Shown here in pieces: positions 57,582 through 64,000 of a DNA stretch of 64,000 nucleotides; position 1 is the first letter of the stretch; each line of letters opens with the position of its first letter. Origin of the DNA: Sulfurivermis fontis (GTDB lineage Bacteria > Pseudomonadota > Gammaproteobacteria > Thiohalomonadales > Thiohalomonadaceae); the NCBI RefSeq assembly GCF_004001245.1, contig NZ_AP018724.1, positions 2,906,501-2,970,500 on the forward strand, given 5' to 3'. The notes below the pieces were generated by a model. That model worked only from the letters and a program-made list of their open reading frames with translations, was not told the DNA's origin and did not search any database. The position numbers and the translations under genes were made by a program.

Positions 57582-58336
57582 CAAGCCGGTCTCCAACAGC
57601 GGTCCTGCCACGCGCAGGTCTTGCACTCGTGGTGCGTCGGCGTGGTGGCGAGGCGCGGCAGTAGTTCCTGGCTGTCCGTTGCCGTGATGATCCGAACCGC
57701 GCGGTCGGACATACGCTGCGCGAGCCCGCCGTCGAACGGCACGAGTTCGAACCAGAGTTCCTCGCTGTCCTTGTTGATGGCGGTGAACAGCGCGGGATTG
57801 CTCGCGATGCCCGGCACGGCACCTTCCATGTACGCCTGGTAGACGGCGATCTGGGCAGCGTAGACCGGCTTGGCCCGGGCCACGCCGCGCTTGACGGTCT
57901 CGCGCCAGGACTTGTCGTTCATCGTCTTGCACTCCCACAGCGCGGGATAAGCAAGCTCGATGTCGGCAGGGCCGGCGGCGAGAATCCCGTCGACGTGTCC
58001 TTGGATGCGGCCGCCGGCGACGGAAAAACCAAACTGCCCGCCGTCCGCCTTGCGTGTGTAGAGATCGAAGCCGGCGAGGCGCAGCCAGCGGATCGCCAGA
58101 TCCTCCAGGGCATGGCCGACCTCGAACACCCGCAACACCCGCCCGGGCAGCTCGCGCCCCGGATCGACCGCGGCCTGGGCGTACTCGTACTGCAGGGCGC
58201 GCTCGCAGGCCACGCCGAGCCGGGAGGCACCGAGGTAGGTCCGAGATACCTGTGCTGCCCGTTCACGCGCCAGCGCTTCGTCGATGACAGCGTTGACGCG
58301 CTCGTGGAACCTGGGGCGGTGGTTGTAATCGAGCAT
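57581..58336 (-). CDS. PD-(D/E)XK-family nuclease
   Basis: 251 aa from the ATG at 58336 (GAGGCGGTG upstream). Near residue 45 YLGASRLGVACERALQYEYA gives the conserved cysteine region, and GHVDGILA then ALWECKTMNDKSW contains the D...ExK core at about 130-160. CKTCAWQDRC near the C-terminus adds cysteines as in Cas4/RecB-like enzymes that bind an Fe-S cluster. The start overlaps nothing; the stop overlaps the primase start by 1 bp. Likely acts in recombination with the Sak4-like protein. Confidence 0.85.
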   Translation of the reverse strand: MLDYNHRPRFHERVNAVIDEALARERAAQVSRTYLGASRLGVACERALQYEYAQAAVDPGRELPGRVLRVFEVGHALEDLAIRWLRLAGFDLYTRKADGGQFGFSVAGGRIQGHVDGILAAGPADIELAYPALWECKTMNDKSWRETVKRGVARAKPVYAAQIAVYQAYMEGAVPGIASNPALFTAINKDSEELWFELVPFDGGLAQRMSDRAVRIITATDSQELLPRLATTPTHHECKTCAWQDRCWRPA

Positions 58337-58346
58337 CACCGCCTCC

Positions 58347-58703
58347 TCAAAACGGCACATCGTCGGGCGTGCGCTCCCGCAGGTTGTCGAAGTAGGCGGT
58401 GAGCACCACATCGACCAGTTGCAGGACCTCTTCCCGGGTGTAGCTCGCGAGCGACCGGTCCATGCCGATGGACGCCACGTACTCGCCGAGCGAGGGCAGG
58501 ACCGCCTCCATCGCGGCCTTCTCGTTATGGGTGGGATCGATCACGACACCGCCTCCCGCCTTCAGTCGTTGCAGATGAATGTCCTGGCAGCGCATGGAGC
58601 AGAAGCGCTTGAACAGGCGCTTGCCGTCCGGCGCACGCGAGCCGTTCCTCGGCGACAGCCAGCAGAAGCCGCGTCCCTCTCGTCCGCAGATCGCGCATAT
58701 CAC
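58347..58703 (-). CDS. zinc-finger phage protein (DUF6511-like)
   Basis: 118 aa from a GTG at 58703 overlapping the helicase stop (GTGA). The N-terminal CAICGREGRGFCWLSPR and FKRFCSMRCQDIHLQRL form a four-cysteine zinc-binding unit as in DUF6511. The C-terminal half is helical and acidic (YTREEVLQLVDVVLTAYF). It may assist the helicase or bind nucleic acid. Function not established. Confidence 0.75.
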   Translation of the reverse strand: MICAICGREGRGFCWLSPRNGSRAPDGKRLFKRFCSMRCQDIHLQRLKAGGGVVIDPTHNEKAAMEAVLPSLGEYVASIGMDRSLASYTREEVLQLVDVVLTAYFDNLRERTPDDVPF

Positions 58704-60376
58704 GCCGCCCTCCGGTGTTCGTCGTTGGCTGCCAGCACGAGGCGATGGATCGACGACTTGTTGAACTGGAACGCGAGCAGCGCCGAGGCCTGGTAGCGGG
58801 TGAGCCCGAAGTCGGCGCGCATGGCCTGCGGCAGGTAGCGCAGCTGCTTCTCGGTGGGCGGTTCGTTGAGCCAGCGGCGGGTCTTGTGGGCGGTGTCGAG
58901 GGACTCGTTGTCGTTGAGCCAGTCGTCCGCCTTGGCCATGCAGACGCTGCGGTCGCCGACCGCCAGCAGACGGGGCGGAAGACTCCGGCCGCCACCGACC
59001 GCGTGCCAGCGCCCGTTGAGGAAGAAGATGCCGCCCCAGGCTTGGAGGCCGGTGGCCATCAAGGCATCGTCGCAGCCGAAGAGATCGCACCAGCGGAAGT
59101 TGGAGCGCTTGAGCAGGTCGATCTCCGTCATGACGAAGTCGTCCATGGCTTCCGCCTGCTCGGCCGGATCAATGGTCCACTCGAAGCCGCACAGTGGGCA
59201 TTCGCGGCAGCCGAGCGGGACCAATGCCTCGCAGGAGGGGCACTCCTTGGTGGGCGCCTGCCCCTGGTGCTGGTGGCCGTCCAGGTTGGCCTCCTGCTCC
59301 AGCGAGCCGTGCATGAGGGTCGCGGTGCCGAAGTCGAGGACGATGCAGTCGGTCTTGACCACGCCGGGATGCTCGGTCGGATCGATAGTCCGCAGCCCAC
59401 GACCGATCATCTGGGTCAGCGTCGACTTGTGCGAGCTCGGGCGCAGCAGCACCACGCAGGAGGTGGGCGTGTAGTCGTAGCCTTCGGTCAGCACCGCCAC
59501 GTTGACCACGACCTGGGCATCGCCGGTCTCGTACTCGGCCAGGCGGGTTGCGCGCTCGGCATCCGACAACTCGCCGTGAATCAGTACGGCGCGGATGCCT
59601 GCGGCGACGAACGCCTCGGCCACGCACTGCGCGTGGGCCACGGTGGAGCAGAACACGATGGTCTTGCGGTCGCCGGCCTTCTCGCGCCAGTGACGGATCA
59701 CCGCGTCGGTGATCGGCGTCCTGTTGAGGATCGCCTCCACCTCGGTCATGTCGAAGTCGGTGGCGGTGCGGCGCACCTGGGCGAGCGCAGACTGCGCGCC
59801 GACATCGATGACGAAGGTGCGCGGTGGCACCAGATGGCCGGAGGCGATGAGCTCGCCCAGCGTGATCTGGTCGGCGACGTTGCTGAACACCTCGCGCAGC
59901 CCCTTGCCGTCGCTGCGCGCGGGTGTGGCGGTGGCGCCGAAGATCAGCGCCCTGGGGTTGCGCGACAGCACACGATCGATCACGCGCCGATAGGACTTTG
60001 ATGCGGCATGGTGCGCCTCGTCGACCACCAGCAGATCCAGCGTGGGCATCGCGTCGAGATGAGCGTCACGCGAGAGCGTCTGTACCATCGCGAAGGTGGC
60101 GCGCCCGGCCCAGGACTTCTCCTTGGCATCGAACACCGAGGTCGCGACGCCCGGATTGACCCGGCCGAACTTCTCCCGGTTCTGGGCGGTGAGCTCATCG
60201 CGGTGCGCGAGGATGCAGGCCTTCGCGTCGGGCTCCTCCAACACGCCGCCGGCGACCGCCGACAGCATGATGGTCTTGCCGGAGCCGGTCGGGCCGATGG
60301 CCAGGGTGTTGCCGTGCAGGTAGAGCGCGGCGAGCGAGCGCTCCACCAGCAGGGCCTGACGGGGACGAAGCATCAT
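58700..60376 (-). CDS. SF2 DEAD/DEAH-box helicase
   Basis: 558 aa from the ATG at 60376. Motif I is AIGPTGSGKTIML near 26-38; motif II is LLVVDEAHHAAS near 115; FGATATPARSDGKG (motif III) follows; motifs V/VI are VVVNVAVLTEGYDYTPTSC and TQMIGRGLRTIDP. A zinc ribbon (CPSCEALVPLGC, CPLCGFEW) and a C-terminal helical region follow. This matches phage SF2 helicases of the YejH/RadD kind. It works in replication or recombination of the phage genome. Confidence 0.92.
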   Translation of the reverse strand: MMLRPRQALLVERSLAALYLHGNTLAIGPTGSGKTIMLSAVAGGVLEEPDAKACILAHRDELTAQNREKFGRVNPGVATSVFDAKEKSWAGRATFAMVQTLSRDAHLDAMPTLDLLVVDEAHHAASKSYRRVIDRVLSRNPRALIFGATATPARSDGKGLREVFSNVADQITLGELIASGHLVPPRTFVIDVGAQSALAQVRRTATDFDMTEVEAILNRTPITDAVIRHWREKAGDRKTIVFCSTVAHAQCVAEAFVAAGIRAVLIHGELSDAERATRLAEYETGDAQVVVNVAVLTEGYDYTPTSCVVLLRPSSHKSTLTQMIGRGLRTIDPTEHPGVVKTDCIVLDFGTATLMHGSLEQEANLDGHQHQGQAPTKECPSCEALVPLGCRECPLCGFEWTIDPAEQAEAMDDFVMTEIDLLKRSNFRWCDLFGCDDALMATGLQAWGGIFFLNGRWHAVGGGRSLPPRLLAVGDRSVCMAKADDWLNDNESLDTAHKTRRWLNEPPTEKQLRYLPQAMRADFGLTRYQASALLAFQFNKSSIHRLVLAANDEHRRAA

Positions 60377-60390
60377 GCCCGCAGCCCCCC

Positions 60391-60987
60391 TTACTGCGCC
60401 CAGCTCGGGCGGCCCGTGACCGGAGCGCGACCCGTAGCCTGGGCATAGGCGTTCGGGGTGGTGGTCGACGGCACCGGTGCACGCGCTGCCCCCATCAATG
60501 CGGCGTAGTCCTTGTGATCGGGCTGGATCGCCTGCTTGATGACTGCCTTGTCCTGGCCGTTCTGGTCCTTCTCCCAATCGACCTTGCCGAGGAACTCGAT
60601 GCCGTCGAGGTCGGTGAACCCGGCGATGCGCCGCGCGTTCTGGGCCTGGGGACTGGCATCGCCCGGATGGACGCCGCGCGCGGAGTTGAGGATCGCCTTG
60701 ACGAAGGCGCGGCCCATGTTCGCCCACTCGGGGCCCTTGGGGCTGTAGAGGCCGATCAGCGACCACATCTTGCGGCGGGCGTACTCGCCCTCCATCACGA
60801 CGAACTCGCAGTTGAGGTACACCGAGCCGGTGTTGTCGTTGCGGGTGGCGTAGCCGCCGGTCCAGCCCTGGCTCGCATCGTCGAAGCCGCCGGGGCGGAT
60901 GGTCATGCGCACGCGCACCAGCGTGCCCTTGGGGATCAGGTTGAACGAGGACTGCTCGTTGGCATCGTTGAAATCGAAATAACTCAT
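60391..60987 (-). CDS. DUF669-like single-strand-binding candidate
   Basis: 198 aa. MSYFDFNDANEQSSFNLIPK, then VRVRMTIRPGGFDDASQGWT, VYLNCEFVVMEGEYARRKMW and LIGLYSPKGPEWANMGRAFV form the DUF669/SSB-like beta-barrel found in phages beside Sak4 ATPases. A Pro/Thr/Ala-rich C-terminal tail (APVPSTTTPNAYAQ) resembles the flexible tails of SSBs. It sits between the Sak4-like and helicase genes. Confidence 0.8.
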   Translation of the reverse strand: MSYFDFNDANEQSSFNLIPKGTLVRVRMTIRPGGFDDASQGWTGGYATRNDNTGSVYLNCEFVVMEGEYARRKMWSLIGLYSPKGPEWANMGRAFVKAILNSARGVHPGDASPQAQNARRIAGFTDLDGIEFLGKVDWEKDQNGQDKAVIKQAIQPDHKDYAALMGAARAPVPSTTTPNAYAQATGRAPVTGRPSWAQ

Positions 60988-60999
60988 GGTCGTGGCTCC

Positions 61000-61932
61000 T
61001 TATTGCTGTACGGGTTCACCAAGGCCATCCATGGCCTTGGCCCGGTGGGCGTCGCTACGCGACGTGCAAATCGGCTGTCCTGCCGATTTGTCGGAAGGCG
61101 CGGGGCGCGCGAAGTCGAGGCGTTCGAGGGCGGGGCGCGCGGGGCCGGCGATCTTGGCCATCAGCCGGCCAAGATGCGGCTCCTCGATCTGGTCCAGGCG
61201 GCCGGAGCGGTCCTTGGCGGGGTAGCCCCAGGGATTGAGCGTGTGGCAGACGAAGGCGCGGTAGGCGGTGCCGTCGTCGGCCTTGAGCTCGGCCAGCGTC
61301 ACCACCTCGTCGACGATGCCGGGCAGCTCGAGCCCGGTCTTGGAGCCGTCGATCTGCAGCTGGAAGACGCGGCGATTGAAGTCGTCGAGCCGCTCGTCGA
61401 GGATGCCGACGAACCAGACGTTCTTGCCCCGGGTGTGCTGCAGGTGGGTGAGCCAGGCGATCATCTCCTGGCCCATCAGGCCGTAGGCCCCGCGCGTGTC
61501 CGGCTTGCCGGTCTTCTCGGAGAAGGCCTGCGGCTGGCCCTTGCACCACTGCAAGCACAGACGCCCGGCGACGGTGATCGAGTCGACGAACACGGTGTCG
61601 TAGCGATCGAGCACGGTCGGGTCGCCGAAGCGCGCGCAGACGGCATCGAAGTGGGCCTGGCTGAAGGGCTGGTCCTCGCGCAGCGCCGGGTTCGGACCGC
61701 CGATGAACACCGCGAAGTCGCGGCACTCCTGCCAGGTGCGCGGGCGGATGGTGTCGCCGGCCCACCCCTCGACGGCGAGGTCGCCCGCCTCGAGGTCGAA
61801 GAACAAGGTGGACTCGGGCACCAGGGTCCAGAGCTGCGAGGTCTTGCCGATGCCGCTCTTGCCGACCAGCACGCCCTTGACGCCGCGCTTCTCGGCCAGG
61901 CGCTGGTCGGCGGAGATGATGGGAAGGGTCAT
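61000..61932 (-). CDS. Sak4-like RecA-family recombinase/ATPase
   Basis: 310 aa. Walker A VLVGKSGIGKTSQLW lies near 21-35; FFDLEAGDLAVEGWAGD follows; YDTVFVDSITVAG is Walker B; LTHLQHTRGKNVWFVGILDE and FQLQIDGSKTGLELPGIVDE match the AAA_24/Sak4 group of phage annealing/recombination ATPases. The last 25 or so residues (SDKSAGQPICTSRSDAHRAK) are encoded by hairpin element copy 5 and are probably a late addition. Confidence 0.87.
   Translation of the reverse strand: MTLPIISADQRLAEKRGVKGVLVGKSGIGKTSQLWTLVPESTLFFDLEAGDLAVEGWAGDTIRPRTWQECRDFAVFIGGPNPALREDQPFSQAHFDAVCARFGDPTVLDRYDTVFVDSITVAGRLCLQWCKGQPQAFSEKTGKPDTRGAYGLMGQEMIAWLTHLQHTRGKNVWFVGILDERLDDFNRRVFQLQIDGSKTGLELPGIVDEVVTLAELKADDGTAYRAFVCHTLNPWGYPAKDRSGRLDQIEEPHLGRLMAKIAGPARPALERLDFARPAPSDKSAGQPICTSRSDAHRAKAMDGLGEPVQQ
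61019..61091 (-). repeat. compound hairpin element, copy 5
   Basis: On the minus strand: AAATCGGC-AGGACA-GCCGATTT, then GTCGC-GTA-GCGAC, then CCAAGGCCA-TGGA-TGGCCTTGG. All stems differ from the other copies, yet order and the GGA-containing loops are kept. It lies in frame at the 3' end of the Sak4-like gene. Confidence 0.75.
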
Positions 61933-62210
61933 GAGCGGCCTCCTTTGTCGGCGAAGGCGTCTCCGATCCGGTGCGCGCCGAGTGCGCCGTGTTTGCGGGC
62001 GAGGTCGTAGAGCTCCCGCAGAGCGTTCATGCGGCGGCTGATGGGCCGGACCTCGTTTTCGAGGGCGATGACGGCGAAGGCGATCTGGTCCAGGGTGGCG
62101 CTTTCGAGCGGCATCTCGATACCATCCACGCGGACCGTGGCCGGCAACTCGTCCAGCAGGTAGGGATGCTTGTTCTTCAGCTTCTCGAGCAAAGTGCGGT
62201 TCTTGAACAT
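61929..62210 (-). CDS. small hypothetical phage protein
   Basis: 93 aa from the ATG at 62210. It is basic at the N-terminus (TLLEKLKNKHPYLLDELPAT), followed by VDGIEMPLESATLDQIAFAV and an extended helix (ENEVRPISRRMNALRELYDL). The stop overlaps the Sak4-like start (ATGA). Its conserved place beside Sak4 suggests a recombination or regulatory partner; family not recognised. Confidence 0.65.
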   Translation of the reverse strand: MFKNRTLLEKLKNKHPYLLDELPATVRVDGIEMPLESATLDQIAFAVIALENEVRPISRRMNALRELYDLARKHGALGAHRIGDAFADKGGRS

Positions 62211-62215
62211 GGCGG

Positions 62216-62758
62216 TCACTCCTTCATCAGGGCGAGGCGGAAGCCGGGCTTGCCGGTCTTGAGCGTGCGTGCGGGCGCGAAGGCGCTCTTCAGCGACTCC
62301 GGCCAGGCGTTGAACTTGGTTTCCGAGACGCGATAGCTGATCTCGACGTACTCGGCCGGGTCCTCGCCGCCGTTGGCGATGCGGCGAACGACCTCGGCAA
62401 GGCGCCGCTGATCCCACTCGACCCGCTTGGGTAGGTCGGCAGTGACGCGCACGTGGCCGTCATCGAAATGCACGATGCCGGTGTCCTTGCCGGCGGCCAG
62501 GCGCAGGGCATGGGCGCGGTCGGCGTATTTCAGTTCGAGTGCCCGGTCGATGTGCTCGACGATGGCGCGGGCCACCGAGAGCAGATCGGCGGCATCGTTC
62601 TTCAGCTGGAACAGCGCCTCGCTTTGCAGCGCGGCCAGCTCGCCGGCCGGCGTGGCGAGAACCTGGTCGGGGGTGAGGCGGTTGCTCGCCCCGTCCATGG
62701 GGCTCGCCGCTACGCGGCCCGCTTCGCGGTCCAAATTCGTTCCCGACGAATTTGTCAT
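62216..62758 (-). CDS. phage protein with element-derived N-terminus
   Basis: 180 aa from the ATG at 62758, overlapping the AlpA-like stop (ATGA). The first 25 or so residues (MTNSSGTNLDREAGRVAASP) come from hairpin element copy 6 and match the start of the unrelated gene at 54622. The remainder has a coiled stretch (ALQSEALFQLKNDAADLLSV) and a domain with VRVTADLPKRVEWDQRRLAE and YVEISYRVSETKFNAW. Unknown function in the early region. Confidence 0.68.
   Translation of the reverse strand: MTNSSGTNLDREAGRVAASPMDGASNRLTPDQVLATPAGELAALQSEALFQLKNDAADLLSVARAIVEHIDRALELKYADRAHALRLAAGKDTGIVHFDDGHVRVTADLPKRVEWDQRRLAEVVRRIANGGEDPAEYVEISYRVSETKFNAWPESLKSAFAPARTLKTGKPGFRLALMKE
62684..62755 (-). repeat. 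compound hairpin element, copy 6
   Basis: On the minus strand: AAATTCGT-CGGGA-ACGAATTT, then GGAC, then CCGC-GAA-GCGG, then GCCGC-GTA-GCGGC, then GCCCC-ATGGAC-GGGGC. It is close to copy 4 but the GCGNAGC turns and the last loop differ. It lies in frame within the gene at 62758. Confidence 0.85.
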
Positions 62759-62967
62759 GCCACACCTCCCGCGCCGACGCGCTCGGAGGTGCTCTTGCGC
62801 AGGCACTCCGCCTCGTAGGACTCGACGTCCTCGACGCGGTAGAGCACGCGGCCTTGGATCTTCAGAAAGACCGGCCCGATCCCTTCGGAGCGCCAGCGTT
62901 CCAAGGTGGCTTCGCTGACGCCCCAACGGTCGGCCAGTTGGCGTTGGTTGAGGTGTTTGATACTCAC
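62755..62967 (-). CDS. AlpA-like helix-turn-helix protein, first gene of the early operon
   Basis: 70 aa from a GTG at 62967 (AAGGAGAAAAAC upstream). KHLNQRQLADRWGVSEATLE, then GIGPVFLKIQGRVLYRVEDV is the AlpA/HTH_17 fold used by excisionases and small phage regulators. It is clearly related to the protein at 9994 outside the prophage. Being first in the leftward early operon, it is a good candidate for an early regulator. Confidence 0.85.
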   Translation of the reverse strand: MSIKHLNQRQLADRWGVSEATLERWRSEGIGPVFLKIQGRVLYRVEDVESYEAECLRKSTSERVGAGGVA

Positions 62968-63105
62968 GTTTTTCTCCTTTCGGGTGATTGCGAAAACGTG
63001 AGGTCAGTGTCGGATTCGTGATGTGCGGGCGTCCGCCACCGCCATGTACGGGCGGATGTACGGGCGCGGCCGAAACGGGGAAATACGGGCCACAGAAAAC
63101 AAAAA

Positions 63106-63121
63106 ACCGCCCGAAGGCGGT
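63106..63121 (-). terminator. Rho-independent terminator after the right-end gene
   Basis: ACCGCC-CGAA-GGCGGT followed on the minus strand by TTTTTT. It ends the leftward transcript of the gene at 63153 and so separates it from the early operon, whose promoter must lie in the 62968-63105 gap. That gap holds no gene. Confidence 0.8.
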
Positions 63122-63152
63122 CATGCGGAACAGCGACGGGAAGACGCTGGGG

Positions 63153-64000
63153 TCAGTCGAGCAGGAACCCGTACTTGCCCTTCTCGGGGTTGGCGATGTA
63201 GTCCTCCCACTCGGTGTTGCCGCTGAAGAGGTTCTGCATGCGCTGGCTGCGGGCGGTTTTCTTGTCCGGGTATGCGGCCCCCAAGATTTCGGCGGCTGGC
63301 AACAGCCAACGGTCGTTCATTGCCTGCTCGTACATGTAGCGGACGGCCGCCGCTTGGCGTTCGCCCTTGATCACCCAGGGCTTGTTGCTCTTGCTGCGGA
63401 TGGTGAGCGTGTTGGTGTACTCGTCGAAGTGGACCGGTAGGAGCGGGCGAAGCATCCCGTCCGCAGGCGTCGCCAGGATGCGATGGAGCAGGTCCATGTC
63501 CACGGTGGGTGTTGTCACGTAGTCGACGAGTACCTGGCGCACCGCCGCGAATCGGTAGTTCCTGGGGGGACGCACGAACTCGGGCAATGGCTGTCCCGAC
63601 GTCAGAATCAGGCCCTGGTCCGGCAGTGTCGGGAAATGCAAATGCCGGAAGACGTCGTCCACCGATTGCGCGAGCCCGCGAACGAACCACACCTCTGTAT
63701 GTGCCAGGCCGATCCGCGCCTTGCCGAGATGCCACAGCACGCCGTCGATGGCGGGCGATTCGATTCCTTTGCGCATAGCCTGTGGAATGTCGAGCAGATC
63801 GGCAACGGTGCCGAGCAGGATGGCGGGGCGAACGGCGTAGACCGCTACGTCCACGGCATCGACGAATCTCAGCCGGAAGGATTCCGGGCAGCGATACCGG
63901 TATCGGGCCGGATCGTCGTCCTCCTCCAGTTCGACGGGGACGTGTTCGTCACGGCATGGCGCCGGGAAGGAGCCGGCGTAACCGACGCGTTCGAGCCACG
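63153..64000 (-). CDS. hypothetical protein, 5' end beyond the window
   Basis: At least 282 aa; the frame is open to the right edge (reading LERVGYAGSFPAPCRDEHVP upstream of 63854). A soluble protein with AIDGVLWHLGKARIGLAHTE, TPTVDMDLLHRILATPADGM, HFDEYTNTLTIRSKSNKPWV and a C-terminal MQNLFSGNTEWEDYI. No catalytic motif recognised. It is separated from the early operon by a terminator, so it may be a prophage accessory gene or part of a different unit. Confidence 0.65.
   Translation of the reverse strand, partial: WLERVGYAGSFPAPCRDEHVPVELEEDDDPARYRYRCPESFRLRFVDAVDVAVYAVRPAILLGTVADLLDIPQAMRKGIESPAIDGVLWHLGKARIGLAHTEVWFVRGLAQSVDDVFRHLHFPTLPDQGLILTSGQPLPEFVRPPRNYRFAAVRQVLVDYVTTPTVDMDLLHRILATPADGMLRPLLPVHFDEYTNTLTIRSKSNKPWVIKGERQAAAVRYMYEQAMNDRWLLPAAEILGAAYPDKKTARSQRMQNLFSGNTEWEDYIANPEKGKYGFLLD

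Overview
The window is GC-rich DNA with dense, overlapping genes. The gene families suggest a proteobacterium, most likely a betaproteobacterium, but no rRNA, tRNA or housekeeping gene is present to settle this. It contains accessory and chromosomal genes at about 1-11 kb, a defence block at 11-25 kb, and a lambda-like siphoviral prophage from about 25.25 kb past the right edge.

Left part (1-11 kb). A partial gene, two membrane-protein genes and a 721-codon frame (start placed at 2635) encoding a PcfJ-like domain plus a C-terminal HIRAN domain run rightward. They end against a leftward WYL-domain regulator. This set looks like an uncharacterised accessory or defence cluster. A dead IS5-type transposase fragment follows. 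Next come three small membrane or exported proteins, a Fic AMP-transferase with its inhibitory motif, a small AlpA-like DNA-binding protein and an AbiEi-type antitoxin that has no toxin partner.

Defence block (11.2-25.2 kb). A leftward operon encodes NurA-like nuclease, HerA-like ATPase and a DNA methyltransferase. Diverging from it, a rightward operon encodes an HTH protein, HsdM, HsdS, a HigB-like toxin, an HTH-plus-ImmA/IrrE metallopeptidase antitoxin, HsdR and HrgA. A perfect 17-bp palindrome overlaps the promoter of the toxin gene.

Prophage (25.25 kb to the edge). Late genes run leftward: TerS, TerL, a conserved head protein, gpW, portal, ClpP-like protease with a nested scaffold, gpD, gpE, head-tail joining proteins, tail tube, a frameshifted G/GT chaperone pair, tape measure, tail-tip proteins, DUF2793 protein, holin and lysozyme. 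Upstream of TerS, four small genes run the opposite way (48.06-49.6 kb), each behind the same 29-bp repeat. From 63 kb to 49.5 kb is a leftward early operon: AlpA-like regulator, Sak4-like ATPase, DUF669-like protein, SF2 helicase, zinc-finger protein, PD-(D/E)XK nuclease, TOPRIM-ATPase, RuvC-like nuclease, DUF6362 protein, a MazF-type toxin-antitoxin pair, two antitoxin-like regulators and two ParB-methyltransferase fusions. No integrase or CI-type repressor is visible.

The least explained signals are non-coding. (1) Six copies of a compound hairpin element sit at gene junctions; stems covary while loops stay xGGA. Some copies are translated. (2) A 29-bp repeat, TTGGCTT-N8-AACAGCGCGTTCAT, stands 28-36 bp before six small genes inside and outside the prophage. 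(3) Nine AGTTGG/CCAACT sites in 200 bp lie inside the replication module.
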